This document shows, piece by piece, positions 37,585-47,352 of a DNA stretch of 64,000 nucleotides. Under the pieces are notes generated by a model. It saw only the letters and a list, made by a program, of their open reading frames with translations. It ran no database searches and was not told where the DNA came from. Every line of letters starts with the position of its first letter. Position 1 is the first letter of the stretch. Origin of the DNA: Stenotrophomonas maltophilia (GTDB taxonomy: Bacteria; Pseudomonadota; Gammaproteobacteria; Xanthomonadales; Xanthomonadaceae); NCBI RefSeq assembly GCF_006970445.1, contig NZ_CP033877.1, forward strand, positions 2,364,750 to 2,428,749. The letters run 5' to 3'. The translations under genes were made by a program, and so were the position numbers.

Positions 37585-37604
37585 ACATTACAGATCGGTA
37601 ATGT
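37585..37604 (+). promoter_or_regulatory. CopR/CzcR-type metal-response box of copCD
   Basis: ACATTAC-AGATCG-GTAATGT is a perfect inverted repeat containing TTAC-N6-GTAA, the site form recognised by CopR/CzcR-type regulators in Pseudomonas. It is 69 bp upstream of copC. Just after it, GGGCAGCG (37613-37620) pairs with CGCTGCCC (37626-37633), a likely hairpin in the 5' UTR. Confidence 0.72.
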
Positions 37605-37672
37605 AGGGGTCAGGGCAGCGAAAGGCGCTGCCCTCCACCCTGTGGGCCACGTCTTCCACAGGTGTCCCACGC

Positions 37673-38050
37673 ATGGCCCGTCCCCTGCTCCGCTCCTCCG
37701 CCCTTGTTGTCCTCGTGTCCGGCCTCGCGATTGCGCCGCTGGCCCTGGCCCATCCCAGCCTGGTGCGCTCGACGCCGGCCGCCGACGCGACCGTGGCCCC
37801 GGCCAGCCAGATCGAGCTGCAGTTCAGTGAGAAGGTGATGCCGCGTGCCACCCGCATCGAACTGAGCATGGACCATGGCCGCATGAAGATGGCCATGCCT
37901 ACCACCGCGCAGGACCTCTCCGAAGATGGCCACACGTTGCGTGCGCGCTTCGCCAAGCCGCTGCCGGCAGGCAGCTACGCACTGCAGTGGCGCGCGGTGG
38001 GCCAGGACAGCCACCCGATCACCGGCAGCTACCGCTTCACCGTAAAGTAA
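37673..38050 (+). CDS. copC: Copper resistance periplasmic protein CopC
   Basis: A 125-residue protein with a signal peptide ending ALALA, so the mature chain begins HPSLVRSTPA, whose N-terminal His is the Cu(II) ligand of CopC. The fold motif IELQFSEKVMP, a Met-containing loop (MKMAMP) and the terminal GQDSHPITGSYRFTV fit CopC. It binds copper in the periplasm and works with CopD. It is first in an operon copC-copD-regulator-kinase and has a TTAC-N6-GTAA box upstream. Confidence 0.93.
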   Translation: MARPLLRSSALVVLVSGLAIAPLALAHPSLVRSTPAADATVAPASQIELQFSEKVMPRATRIELSMDHGRMKMAMPTTAQDLSEDGHTLRARFAKPLPAGSYALQWRAVGQDSHPITGSYRFTVK

Positions 38051-38060
38051 GGCTGCCGTC

Positions 38061-38945
38061 GTGGCCGAGCTCTCGCCGTATGCACTGCGGCTGGCGCTGT
38101 ACCTGGTGCTGATGCTGCTGTTCGGGCGGATGCTGTTCGTCCGCCCCGAGCTGCCGCGCGGCGTCCTGCTGGCGCTCGCGCTGATCGCGTTGCTGGTGGG
38201 GGTCACCGATGCCGTGACCCGGTTGTCCAGCGTGCTCGGTCTGTCGCCGGCCGACATCGACCTCGAGATGGCGCGCTGGTTCCTTACCGGTACGCCGGTG
38301 GGTGAAGCGGGCCTGCTGCGCCTCCTGGCGGTGCTGGCGATGCTGCCCCTGCTGGCATTCGCCACGCCGCTGCAGGGCCTGCGCCGCGTGGCCCTGCTCG
38401 CATTGTCTGCCACGGCGTTGGCCAGCCTGTCCTGGAATGGCCACGCCGCTGCGGGCGATGGGCTCAGCGGCACCTTGCGGCTGCTGGCCGGCATCGTGCA
38501 CCTGCTGGCCGCCGGTGCCTGGGTCGGCGCGATTGCCGCCATCCTGCAGTTGGCGCTGCGTCCACAAGGCCTGCACCTGCGCGAACGTACCCATGCGCTG
38601 TGGCAGGCCGCGCACAGCTTCGCCCTGCCCGGTACGGTCATCGTCGCCACCCTGGCGATGACCGGCACCTATACCTATGTCGATCTCGGCGGTTCCGTGC
38701 AGACCCTGACCGGTACCGCACATGGGCGCTGGCTGCTGCTCAAGCTGGCCCTGGTGGGCGGCATGCTGGGGTTGGCGGCGCTGCATCGCTGGCGGCTGGT
38801 ACCGGCGCTGGCGGTCTCCATCCGCGGCGGCTGGCAACCCAGGCCGCTGCGCTCACTTCGCCACAGCCTGGCCTGCGAGTCGGTGCTGGCCGTGCTGGTG
38901 CTGGCCTGCGTGGCGGTGCTCGGTACGCTGGACCCGTTGGCGTGA
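38061..38945 (+). CDS. copD: Copper homeostasis inner-membrane protein CopD
   Basis: A 294-residue membrane protein with eight hydrophobic helices and the CopD domain (SWNGHAAAGDGLSGTLRLLAG split around the conserved His, then HLLAAGAWVGAI). CopD with CopC is linked to copper entry into the cytoplasm or delivery to enzymes. The start is GTG 38061, ten bases after the copC stop. The neighbouring two-component genes start 45 bp downstream. Confidence 0.92.
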   Translation: MAELSPYALRLALYLVLMLLFGRMLFVRPELPRGVLLALALIALLVGVTDAVTRLSSVLGLSPADIDLEMARWFLTGTPVGEAGLLRLLAVLAMLPLLAFATPLQGLRRVALLALSATALASLSWNGHAAAGDGLSGTLRLLAGIVHLLAAGAWVGAIAAILQLALRPQGLHLRERTHALWQAAHSFALPGTVIVATLAMTGTYTYVDLGGSVQTLTGTAHGRWLLLKLALVGGMLGLAALHRWRLVPALAVSIRGGWQPRPLRSLRHSLACESVLAVLVLACVAVLGTLDPLA

Positions 38946-38990
38946 GCCTGCGCAGCCAGCCCACGCGCAAGCTGCGATGATGGGCGCATC

Positions 38991-39689
38991 ATGAAACTGC
39001 TGATCGTCGAAGACGAACCCAAGACCGGCAACTACCTGCGCCAGGGCCTGATCGAAGCCGGCTACGTGGTCGATCTCGCCTGCAACGGCGTCGACGGGCT
39101 GCACCTGGCCGGCAGCGGCGAGTACCAGCTGGTCATCCTCGACGTGATGCTGCCCGGCCTGGATGGCTGGAACGTGCTGTCGCGGCTGCGCGAAGCCGGC
39201 TGGCAGGTGCCGGTGCTGTTCCTCACTGCGCGCAGCAGCATCGCCGACCGCGTGCAGGGCCTGGAGCTGGGCGCCGATGACTACCTGGCCAAGCCGTTCG
39301 CCTTCGCCGAGCTGCTGGCGCGGGTTCGTACCCTGCTGCGCCGGGGCCAGGCGCAGCCCCAGGCCGAGCGCATCGTCATCGCCGACCTGGTGGTGGACAC
39401 CCTGCGCCGCCGGGTCGAACGCAGCGGCCAGCGCATCCCCCTCAGCCAGAAGGAATACACCCTGCTGGAGCTGCTGGCGCGTCGCCAGGGCGAAGTGCTG
39501 CCACGCTCGCTGATCGCCTCGCAGGTGTGGGACATGAACTTCGACAGCGACACCAACGTGATCGACGTGGCGATCCGCCGCCTGCGCGCGAAGATCGACG
39601 ATGACTTCGATGCCAAGCTGATCGTCACCGTGCGCGGCATGGGCTATGTGCTGGAGGCGCCAGACGACGGTGCCATGCACAGCGGATGA
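38991..39689 (+). CDS. Heavy-metal response regulator (CopR/CusR type)
   Basis: A 232-residue OmpR-family regulator. The receiver has acidic residues at 7-9, phospho-Asp51 ([10 protein letters not shown]) and Lys in YLAKPF. The winged helix has [22 protein letters not shown] and [19 protein letters not shown], close to CusR/CopR/CzcR. It probably binds the TTAC-N6-GTAA box before copC. The stop overlaps the kinase ATG by four bases. Confidence 0.92.
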   Translation: MKLLIVEDEPKTGNYLRQGLIEAGYVVDLACNGVDGLHLAGSGEYQLVILDVMLPGLDGWNVLSRLREAGWQVPVLFLTARSSIADRVQGLELGADDYLAKPFAFAELLARVRTLLRRGQAQPQAERIVIADLVVDTLRRRVERSGQRIPLSQKEYTLLELLARRQGEVLPRSLIASQVWDMNFDSDTNVIDVAIRRLRAKIDDDFDAKLIVTVRGMGYVLEAPDDGAMHSG

Positions 39690-41053
39690 ACCTGCGCCGT
39701 TCCATCGCGGTACGGCTGACGCTGCTGTTCGCCATCGTGGCCACGCTGGTGCTGGCCGCATTGGGCGTGGCGATCTATGTCAGCGCCCGCCATGATCTTG
39801 TTGCCCAGGACTTCATCGAACTGGAAAACAAGGTCGCGTTGATCCGCGACCTTGCTGACAATGGGCCTGCCGCCGCACGCGGACCGCGGTTGGCAGAGGC
39901 GCTCGGCCATCATCCGGATATCGCCTTCCACATTGTTGATGGGAGCGGAACCGTGCTGTTCTCCACTGCGCCGGCACTGCTGCGCGAGCATGCACGCAGC
40001 CAGCCCATCGATGCCACGCCATGGCGGCACGACTGGATCCTCGCCGATGGTCGCTGCATGCATGCCCTGCACCTGCGCCAGGCGCTGGCCGACGGCAGCC
40101 AGCTGGTTACCCTGCTGGCCATCGATGACAACCGCCATGCCGATTTCCTGCAGCGCTTCCGCCACCTGCTGGCGATCGCGATCATTGGCGCCGCCGTGGC
40201 CAGCAGCCTGCTCGGCGGCTACGTGGTGCGGCGAACACTGCGGCCCCTGCGCACGCTGGCCGATGAGGCCCGGCAGATCACCGCTGGCCGGTTGCAGCGC
40301 CGCCTGAGCGCGCGCAGTGCACCGGCCGAACTTGAGCAGCTGGCGCAGACCCTCAATGGCATGCTGGCGCGCCTGCAGCAGGACTTCGCGCGGCTGACCG
40401 GGTTCTCCGGTGACCTTGCCCACGAGCTGCGCACGCCCATCACCAATATGCTCACCCAGGTGCAGGTGGTGCTGGCGCACCCGCGCAGCAATGAGGCCTA
40501 CCGCGAGACGCTGGCGTCCTGCGCCGAGGAACTGCAGCAGCTGGCACAGACCGTGGGCGACCTGCTGTACCTGGCGCAGGCCGAAGCACCGGGCGCGCTG
40601 CCTTCACGCGAGCCGGTGGCGCTGGACGCGGTGGTGGATTCACTGCTGGAGTTCTACGAGCTGCTGGCCGAGGACCGGAAGTTGACCCTGCGCCGCGAAG
40701 GCACCGCACGCGTCGAGGGCAACCGCTTGATGCTGCACCGGGCGATCGCCAACCTGCTGTCCAACGCGTTGAAGCATGCCACCGCCGGCAGCGAGGTGCG
40801 GGTGCGGCTGGCCGAGGCCGATGGCGTGTGCAGGGTCAGCGTGCACAACGTCGGAACCGCGATTGCTGAAGAAGCGCTGCCGCGCCTGTTCGATCGTTTC
40901 TACCGCGGCGAGCGCGGCCGCCACGAAGGTGCGGGGCTGGGCCTGGCGATCACCCGTGCCATCGCACAGGCGCATGGCGGCAGCGTGAGTGTCGCGTCCG
41001 ATGACACCGGCACCGTGTTCGAGCTGGTGCTGCCGAGCCCAGCGGCCCGGTAG
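39686..41053 (+). CDS. Heavy-metal sensor histidine kinase (CopS/CusS type)
   Basis: A 455-residue kinase. Two membrane helices (about 10-33 and 155-178) flank a periplasmic metal sensor of about 120 residues. A HAMP domain, HisKA with His in [16 protein letters not shown] (about 246) and an HATPase domain ([29 protein letters not shown]) follow. This is the heavy-metal sensor kinase subfamily next to copCD, so copper is the likely signal. The TAG stop is the TAG of a SMAG GTAG end (41050-41053). Confidence 0.92.
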   Translation: MNLRRSIAVRLTLLFAIVATLVLAALGVAIYVSARHDLVAQDFIELENKVALIRDLADNGPAAARGPRLAEALGHHPDIAFHIVDGSGTVLFSTAPALLREHARSQPIDATPWRHDWILADGRCMHALHLRQALADGSQLVTLLAIDDNRHADFLQRFRHLLAIAIIGAAVASSLLGGYVVRRTLRPLRTLADEARQITAGRLQRRLSARSAPAELEQLAQTLNGMLARLQQDFARLTGFSGDLAHELRTPITNMLTQVQVVLAHPRSNEAYRETLASCAEELQQLAQTVGDLLYLAQAEAPGALPSREPVALDAVVDSLLEFYELLAEDRKLTLRREGTARVEGNRLMLHRAIANLLSNALKHATAGSEVRVRLAEADGVCRVSVHNVGTAIAEEALPRLFDRFYRGERGRHEGAGLGLAITRAIAQAHGGSVSVASDDTGTVFELVLPSPAAR

Positions 41054-41262
41054 TGCCGGCCGCCGGCCGGCACCGTTGGCACATCAAGCGCATTGCAGTT
41101 GCCGGCCAGTGGCCGGCACTACCCCCCACACAGCCATCCCGTCGCGGCGTTTCAGCTACGCCGCTTCGGTGTTGCCGGCCAGCGGCCGGCACTACCCCGC
41201 ACAGCCATCCCATGGCAGCGTCTCAGGAACGTTGCTTCGGTAGTGCCGGCCGCTGGCCGGTA
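41050..41262. repeat. Cluster of four SMAG units (TGCCGGCC type)
   Basis: The units are 41050-41073 (forward, GTAG first), 41100-41122 and 41173-41195 (both reversed, ending CTAC), and 41240-41262 (forward). The middle two are followed by a repeated spacer, CCCCACACAGCCATCCC / CCCCGCACAGCCATCCC, so part of the cluster arose by duplication. The last unit is read as coding sequence at the end of the LysR gene. Confidence 0.9.
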
Positions 41263-42155
41263 ACCCCGGTCTGCTCGAACACCCCGGCCACCCAGTCGAT
41301 GAACACCCGCAACCGTGGCGACGGCGTGCGGTTGCGCGGGTAGACCAGGCTCAACGGGCTTGGTGTCGGCGGCGCCTCCGGCAACAGCTCGACCAGCTGC
41401 CCGCGCGCGATATACGGGTCCATCCGGTAGCGCGGCGCCTGGATGATACCCAGGCCCGCCAGCGCGGCGCCGAGGAACGCATCCGCACCGGACACACGCA
41501 CCCGCGCCGGCAGCGGCAGGTAGTGCACGTGCCCACCCTGCTGGAACTCCAGCGGAATCAGCTGACCGGTGGCGCTGGAGCGGTAGCCGACCATCTGATG
41601 GCCTTTCTCCAGCGATTCGATGGTATCGGGCAGGCCGTGCGCCTGCACATAACCCGGCGCGGCCACCGTCACCTCGCGCAGCATCGTCAACCGGCGCGCC
41701 GCCAGATCGCTGTCGGCCAGCGTCCCCACGCGCAACGCCGCATCCACGCCTTCGCGCAGCAGGTCAACATAGCGGTCGCCTTCGCTGACCTCCAGTTCGA
41801 TCTCCGGGTAGCGCTGCAGGAATTCCGGCAGATGCGGGAACAGCAGGTGCCGGCCCAGCGTGCCATGCACCTCAATGCGCAAGGGGCCACGCGGCGGCGC
41901 GTCACGGAAGGCGGCCTCGGCATCATCCATGTCGGCGATCAGGCGCAGGCAACGCCCATAGAAGGCCTCGCCTTCCAGCGTTGGTACCACCAGCCGCGTG
42001 GTCCGGTGCAGCAGGCGCACGCCCAGCCGCTGTTCCAGCGCCTTGATCGCATCGGTCACCGTGGCCCGTGGCAGGCCCAGGTCCTCGGAAGCCCGGGTGA
42101 AGCTGCGGCGCTCGACGATACGGACGAAGGCGCGCATGGCCGTGAAGCGGTCCAT
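41223..42155 (-). CDS. LysR-family regulator with SMAG-derived C-terminus
   Basis: A 310-residue LysR regulator: winged helix (1-60, AMRAFVRIVERRSFTRASEDLG split across the helix) and effector domain (GPLRIEVHGTLGRHLLFPHL, DAALRVGTLADSDLAARRL). It is divergent from an SDR gene, the usual arrangement for this CrgA-like subgroup, and a T-N11-A site lies between them. The last dozen residues (TGQRPALPKQRS) are encoded by a SMAG repeat, so the original end was probably just after FEQTG. Confidence 0.88.
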   Translation of the reverse strand: MDRFTAMRAFVRIVERRSFTRASEDLGLPRATVTDAIKALEQRLGVRLLHRTTRLVVPTLEGEAFYGRCLRLIADMDDAEAAFRDAPPRGPLRIEVHGTLGRHLLFPHLPEFLQRYPEIELEVSEGDRYVDLLREGVDAALRVGTLADSDLAARRLTMLREVTVAAPGYVQAHGLPDTIESLEKGHQMVGYRSSATGQLIPLEFQQGGHVHYLPLPARVRVSGADAFLGAALAGLGIIQAPRYRMDPYIARGQLVELLPEAPPTPSPLSLVYPRNRTPSPRLRVFIDWVAGVFEQTGVTGQRPALPKQRS

Positions 42156-42180
42156 TGTTCGGTGATCCGGATGATGTTGA

Positions 42181-42201
42181 CGGATTATGCAGGATTATCC
42201 G
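42181..42201. promoter_or_regulatory. LysR-type T-N11-A operator
   Basis: CGGAT (42181-42185) and ATCCG (42197-42201) are inverted arms separated by exactly 11 bases, the classic LysR T-N11-A form. They sit between the divergent LysR and SDR genes. A second short palindrome ATCCGGAT lies at 42165-42172. Confidence 0.55.
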
Positions 42202-42261
42202 AAAAGGCAATGTCGCGAAGATGGCCCTGCGCCACTCCGGCGCGCCCCGCTGGAACCGACC

Positions 42262-43005
42262 ATGACCCTCTCCCCCGCCCGCTCTGTCGCCCTGGTCACC
42301 GGCGGCTCCCGTGGCATCGGCGCCGCCATCTCCCGCCGGCTCGCCGCCGATGGCCACGCCGTCGCGATCAACTATGCTGGGCGCCGCGACGACGCCGAGG
42401 CCTTGGCGGCCGAACTCAACGCAGCCGGCGCGCAGGCCATCGCGCTGCAGGCCGACGTGGCCGACCCGCAGGCGGTCCGCCAGCTGTTCGATGCCATCGA
42501 AGCCCGTTTCGGCGGCATCGACGTGGTGGTCAACAGTGCCGGCGTGCTGCAGTTGGCACCGCTGGCCGACACCGACGACGCCCTGTTCGAGCGGGTGATC
42601 GGCATCAACATCAAGGGCGCCTTCAACGTGCTGCGCGAAAGCGCGCGACGGGTACGCGACGGTGGCCGGCTGATCACCCTGTCCACCAGCGTGGTCGGCA
42701 TCCGGCTGGAGAACTACAGCGTTTACGCGGCCAGCAAGGCGGCGGTGGAGACGATGGGCGCGATCCTCAGCAAGGAGCTGCGCGGGCGCAACATCACCGT
42801 GAATGCGGTAGCGCCCGGCCCGACCGCCACCGATCTCTTCCTGGACGGCAAGTCGCCCGAGCTGATCGAGCGGCTGGCGAAGATGAATCCCCTGGAGCGG
42901 CTGGGTACGCCGGAGGACATCGCCGGTGCGGTGGCCTTCCTGGCCGGTGCCGATGGCCGGTGGATCAATGGCCAGGTGCTGCGCGCCAATGGCGGGATGG
43001 TGTAG
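42262..43005 (+). CDS. Short-chain dehydrogenase/reductase
   Basis: A 247-residue classical SDR. The NAD(P) motif TGGSRGIGAA (14-23), NSAG in the middle, and the catalytic Ser (LSTSVVG), Tyr and Lys (YSVYAASKAAVE) are all present. NYAGRRDDAE after strand 2 suggests NADPH preference. The C-terminal VNAVAPGPTATDLFL and DGRWINGQVLRANGGMV fit the 3-oxoacyl-ACP-reductase-like SDR group. ATG 42262 is preferred over the upstream frame. It is probably controlled by the divergent LysR. Substrate unknown. Confidence 0.9.
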   Translation: MTLSPARSVALVTGGSRGIGAAISRRLAADGHAVAINYAGRRDDAEALAAELNAAGAQAIALQADVADPQAVRQLFDAIEARFGGIDVVVNSAGVLQLAPLADTDDALFERVIGINIKGAFNVLRESARRVRDGGRLITLSTSVVGIRLENYSVYAASKAAVETMGAILSKELRGRNITVNAVAPGPTATDLFLDGKSPELIERLAKMNPLERLGTPEDIAGAVAFLAGADGRWINGQVLRANGGMV

Positions 43006-43025
43006 ATCGCGGCCGTCGCACACCG

Positions 43026-43081
43026 GTAGTCGCCCACCTTGGTGGGCGCTTCGCCGTCTGCCAACCAAGGTTGGCACCTAC
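43026..43081. repeat. SMAG inverted pair (TGCCAACC/CGCCCACC type)
   Basis: 43026-43049 begins GTAGTCGCCCACC and 43059-43081 is TGCCAACCAAGGTTGGCACCTAC (reverse). Nine bases separate them, between the convergent SDR and RND genes. The same two subtypes alternate in the array at 50718-51084. Confidence 0.88.
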
Positions 43082-43105
43082 CGGGCGGAGAACCGGATAT
43101 CGCCG

Positions 43106-46100
43106 TCAGCCCGTCCGTGCCTCGCGGCGCCGGTGCACCCAGTAATACAGCGTCGGCAGTACCAGTAGGGTCAGCAGCATCGCCGACAGCAGGCCGCCGA
43201 TCACCACCACCGCCAGCGGCTTCTGGGTCTCGGCACCGATCGCATGCGAAGTCGCCATCGGCAGCAGCCCGAACATCGCCAGCAGCGCGGTCATCAGCAC
43301 CGTACGCAGGCGCTGCAGCGAGCCCTGCACCACCGACTGCAGCAGGTCCATGCCCTGCTCGCGCAGCTGCGCGAAGCGACTGAGCATCACCACGCCGTTC
43401 AGCACCGCCTGCCCGAACAATGCAATGAAGCCGATTGCCGCCGACACCGACAGCGGAATGCCGGTCAGCCACAGGGCCAGGATGCCGCCGATCATCGCCA
43501 GTGGCACGTTGGCCAGGATCAGTGCGGCGCTGCTGATGTCCTTGAAGGCGTCGAACAGCAACACGAAGATGATCAGCACCGACAGCGGAATCACCCAGCC
43601 CAGCCGCTTCATCGCACGCTGCTGGTTCTCGAACTCACCGGACCATTCCAGCCGGTAACCTTCCGGCAGCTGCACGCTGGCGTCCACGCGCTTGCGCATG
43701 TCGGCCACCACGCTGCCCATGTCACGCCCGGCGATGAAGATGCTCACCGCCTTCACCCGCTGTGCGTTCTCGCGCGAGATGTTGATCGCGCCGCTGGCCA
43801 TGCGGAAGTCGGCCACGTCGGAGAGCGTCACGGTCTGGCCATCGCCGATGCCCACCGGCACCGTGCGCAGCCGCTGCAGGTCACGGTCAGCGTCGTCCAG
43901 GCGCAGCGTGATCGGGAACTTGCGGTCACCTTCCCACAGTTCACCGACCTGGCGCCCGCCCAGTGCGGTCTCGATCACCTCGTCGATGTCGCGCACATTG
44001 AGGCCGTAGCGTGCAGCACGGTCGCGGTCGATCTCGATCTGCAGCTGCGGCAATGAGCCGTCGCGGTCGATGAAGGCACTCTCCACGCCCTCCACGCCAC
44101 GTACCTGGCCCAGGATCGCCTGCGCCTGCTGGTTGAGCACGTCCAGATCCGAGCCACTCACCTTGATCACCACCTGGCCCTTGATCTGCGAGATGCTCTC
44201 CAGGATGTTGTCGCGCACCGGCTGCGAGATCGAGAACTCCGGCCCCGGAATACGCTGCTCCAGCGTGCGCTGCAGGTCGCTCACCAGCTGCCGCTTGTCC
44301 ACGCCCTTCGGCCATTCCTTCTCCGGCTTCAACGCCACCAGCGCTTCGATCTGGTTGGCGCCCTTGGCATCGGAGCCGTCTTCCGGCCGCCCCAGCTTGG
44401 CCACCACCGTCGACACCTGCGGGAAGGTGCCGACCAGCTCACGGATGCGCCGCGACTGCTGCTGCGCTTCGGCCAGGCTGGTGCTGGGATCGAGCGTGGC
44501 GGTCAGCCAGATCGATCCTTCGTCCAGCTCCGGCAGGAACTCCGAACCCAGGCGGGTACCCAGTGCCAGCGTGCCGACCAGCAATGCGACCGCAGTCAGC
44601 ACCACCGCACGCGGGCGCGCCAGTGCGCGCTCCAGGATCGGCCGGTACCAGCCGGTCAGGCGGTCCATCAGCGGATTGCCGTCACGCATGCGGTCACGCC
44701 GCAGCCACCAGTAGCAGAACAGCGGCACTACGGTCAGCGCCAGGATCAACGCACCGATCAACGCCGAGGTCACCGAGTACGCCATCGGCGCGAACATGCG
44801 GCCTTCCTGGCGCTGCAGGGTGAAGATCGGGATATGCGCGGCGATGATGATCAACATCGAGAAGAACGTCGGCCGGCCCACTTCCGATGCGGCCGAAAGA
44901 ATGGTCGAGAACCGCGTCTTCCGATCAGCCGTAGGTGGCAGCTTCGATAATCGCGAAACAATGTGCTCGGTCACGATCACCGCGCCATCGATGATGATGC
45001 CGAAGTCCATCGCGCCCAATGACAGCAGGTTGGCCGGCACGCCCCACAGGTGCAGGCCGAGGAAGGTCGACAGCAGCGCCAACGGCATCATCGCCGCCAC
45101 GATCAGCGCGGCGCGGGCGTTGTACAGGAACAGCCACAGCACCAGGAACACCAGTACCGCACCTTCCAGCAGGTTGCGGAAGACGGTCTTCAGCGTGGTC
45201 GACACCAGCCAGGAGCGGTCGTAGAACGGCTCGATGCTGACCCCGGCCGGCAGCTGGTTCGCCTGGATCTCGGCGATGCGTGCATGCAGGGCGTCGAGCA
45301 CGTCGGACGGGTTCTCGCCCTTGCGCATCAGCACCATGCCGAACACCGCATCGTCATTGTCATCCTGGCCGACCAGGCCCTGCCGGGGCAGCCCGGTGTC
45401 GGCGATGCCGGCCAGGTCGCGTACCAGGATCGGCGTGCCTCCGCGCTGCGCGACCACCACATTGCCGATGTCGGCGGGCGAACGCATCAGGCCTACACCG
45501 CGGATCAGGAACTGCTGCTGCCCGCGTTCCACATAGCCGCCGCCCGCATTCGAGCTGCCCTTTTCCAGCGCCTCGGCGAACTCACCCAGGCTGATGCCAC
45601 GGTCACGCAGCTTGTCCAGGTCCGGCTTGACCTGGAAGGTGCGCGCGAAGCCGCCGAAACTGATCACATCAGCCACGCCGGGCACGGTGCGCAGGCTGCG
45701 TTCCATCGTCCATTCCTGCACGGTGCGCAGTTGGGTCGGTGTCAGGTGCGGGCCTTTCAGGACGTACCGGTAGATCTCGCCCACCGCCGAGCTCATCGCC
45801 TCCAGTTCCGGCGTCACGCCTTCCGGCAGCTCCACGCCCTGCAGGCGCTCCAGCACCTGCTGGCGTGCGAAGTAGTCGTCAGCCTTGTCGTCGAAGGTCA
45901 GGATGATCATCGACAGGCCGAACTGCGTATGCGAGAACACCCGCACCGAATGCGGGATGCCGGACAGCGCCACCTCCAGCGGCATCGTCACCTCGCGCTC
46001 CACCTCTTCTGCGGCCCGGCCCGGGTGCAGCGATACCACCGTCACCTGGGTGTCGGACACATCCGGGAAGGCTTCCACCGGCAGCACGCGGAACGCGGCT

Positions 46101-46183
46101 ATGCCAGCGCCGATGAACAGCAGCAGTGCCAGCATCACCATCAGTGGCTGGCGCAGGCAATAGGCAATCAGGCGATCGATCAT
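43106..46183 (-). CDS. Heavy-metal RND efflux pump, CzcA/CusA family
   Basis: A 1025-residue inner-membrane RND transporter with 12 helices and two large periplasmic loops. The HME-RND signature is clear: LPVEAFPDVSDTQVTV near the start and the proton-relay helix 4 motif DFGIIIDGAVIVTE, whose first Asp is typical of metal pumps. It exports divalent cations such as Co, Zn, Cd or Ni from the periplasm through the partners encoded upstream. The Met triad that marks Cu/Ag-specific CusA is not obvious, so a Czc-type divalent substrate is more likely. The start overlaps the adaptor stop by four bases. Confidence 0.9.
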   Translation of the reverse strand: MIDRLIAYCLRQPLMVMLALLLFIGAGIAAFRVLPVEAFPDVSDTQVTVVSLHPGRAAEEVEREVTMPLEVALSGIPHSVRVFSHTQFGLSMIILTFDDKADDYFARQQVLERLQGVELPEGVTPELEAMSSAVGEIYRYVLKGPHLTPTQLRTVQEWTMERSLRTVPGVADVISFGGFARTFQVKPDLDKLRDRGISLGEFAEALEKGSSNAGGGYVERGQQQFLIRGVGLMRSPADIGNVVVAQRGGTPILVRDLAGIADTGLPRQGLVGQDDNDDAVFGMVLMRKGENPSDVLDALHARIAEIQANQLPAGVSIEPFYDRSWLVSTTLKTVFRNLLEGAVLVFLVLWLFLYNARAALIVAAMMPLALLSTFLGLHLWGVPANLLSLGAMDFGIIIDGAVIVTEHIVSRLSKLPPTADRKTRFSTILSAASEVGRPTFFSMLIIIAAHIPIFTLQRQEGRMFAPMAYSVTSALIGALILALTVVPLFCYWWLRRDRMRDGNPLMDRLTGWYRPILERALARPRAVVLTAVALLVGTLALGTRLGSEFLPELDEGSIWLTATLDPSTSLAEAQQQSRRIRELVGTFPQVSTVVAKLGRPEDGSDAKGANQIEALVALKPEKEWPKGVDKRQLVSDLQRTLEQRIPGPEFSISQPVRDNILESISQIKGQVVIKVSGSDLDVLNQQAQAILGQVRGVEGVESAFIDRDGSLPQLQIEIDRDRAARYGLNVRDIDEVIETALGGRQVGELWEGDRKFPITLRLDDADRDLQRLRTVPVGIGDGQTVTLSDVADFRMASGAINISRENAQRVKAVSIFIAGRDMGSVVADMRKRVDASVQLPEGYRLEWSGEFENQQRAMKRLGWVIPLSVLIIFVLLFDAFKDISSAALILANVPLAMIGGILALWLTGIPLSVSAAIGFIALFGQAVLNGVVMLSRFAQLREQGMDLLQSVVQGSLQRLRTVLMTALLAMFGLLPMATSHAIGAETQKPLAVVVIGGLLSAMLLTLLVLPTLYYWVHRRREARTG

Positions 46184-47352
46184 GGGGCGGCGTGCCCCGT
46201 GCCGGTGCTGGCCGCTGCCGGCGTGCTGTCCACCAGCTGCTGCAGCAGCAGGCCGCCTTCGACCACCACCTTGCTGCCTACCCCCAGGCCCTCACGCACC
46301 CACAGGCGGCCATCACCCAGTTCCTCCGCGTGCACCGCGTGGCGCACGAAGCGGCCTTTGCCCTCTTCGACGAACACCACCTGCTTTCCATCAATCAGCA
46401 GCACCGCTGCGTCGGGCAGCGAGATACCGCCCTCGGCCGGCAATGCAACCTGCGCACGCACGTACTGGCCCGCTTTGAAACTCCGTGCTCGGTTGTCCAG
46501 CTCGGCACGCGCCTGCACCACCCGGCGTTCGCTGTCGACGAAGTCATCCACGTGCTGCAGGGCCGCCTGCAGCGGCTGTCCATCGGCGCCGGGCACGCTC
46601 ACCTGCATGCCCGCTTTCAGACGCCCGGCCAGGCTCTCCGGTACATCCAGCAGCAACCACAGGCGGTCCGGATCGCCGATCACCGCCAAGGGTTGTTCAC
46701 TGTCGGGGCTGACCGCCATGCCCGGGCTCATCCGCCGCTCCACCAGCACGCCATCGATGGGCGCGCGCAGCGGCAGCCGTTGGTCGACGTGCTGGCCGTT
46801 GCCATAGGCCCTGGCGAAGGCGGTCGCGCGCGCATGATCGGCCTGGCTGCCGGCGAAGTTGGCCTCGGCCTCGTCCAGCTCACGGCCGGACGCCACGCCC
46901 GCAGCATGCAGTTCACGAGTACGCTCCAGCTCCTTGCGCGCCTGCTGCAGCTCGGCGCGGCCACGCACGCCGTCTGCCTGGGCCTGGCCGAACTCGGGCG
47001 AAGTGATCCAGGCGATCACCTGGCCCGCCTTCACCTTCTGCCCCGGCTGCGCCTCGATGCGCGCCACCTGCCCCGCCAACGGCGTGCGCAGTGCACTGGA
47101 TCGGGTCTCGTCCCAGACCACGCGGCCCGGCAGCTGCAGGCTGGCGCTGGCGCCGGCGGTCACCACCTCGCTGCGCAGCACGTCCAGCTGGCGGCTGCCG
47201 GCCGGAAACTGGATCTGGCCGGCACTGACCTGCGGTGCATCCTCGGCATAGGACGCCGGTTCGCGGCCGCAGCCGCCCAGCAGGGCAAGCGCCAGCAGGG
47301 TCGGCAGCACGGCGTGGCGCGCCCTCAGGCGATGGGCGACGGTGGACTTCAT
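46180..47352 (-). CDS. RND periplasmic adaptor, CzcB-like lipoprotein
   Basis: A 390-residue membrane-fusion protein. The lipobox LALLGGC puts the lipid on Cys28. The hairpin, lipoyl and barrel domains follow: LPGRVVWDETRSSALRTPLAGQV in two parts, a coiled-coil hairpin (ELQQARKELERTRELHAAG) and LRAPIDGVLVERRMSPGMAV. It bridges the pump and the outer-membrane channel. The hydrophobic N-terminus has no His-rich metal-binding extension as in Ralstonia CzcB. Overlaps of four bases with both neighbours show tight translational coupling. Confidence 0.9.
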   Translation of the reverse strand: MKSTVAHRLRARHAVLPTLLALALLGGCGREPASYAEDAPQVSAGQIQFPAGSRQLDVLRSEVVTAGASASLQLPGRVVWDETRSSALRTPLAGQVARIEAQPGQKVKAGQVIAWITSPEFGQAQADGVRGRAELQQARKELERTRELHAAGVASGRELDEAEANFAGSQADHARATAFARAYGNGQHVDQRLPLRAPIDGVLVERRMSPGMAVSPDSEQPLAVIGDPDRLWLLLDVPESLAGRLKAGMQVSVPGADGQPLQAALQHVDDFVDSERRVVQARAELDNRARSFKAGQYVRAQVALPAEGGISLPDAAVLLIDGKQVVFVEEGKGRFVRHAVHAEELGDGRLWVREGLGVGSKVVVEGGLLLQQLVDSTPAAASTGTGHAAP

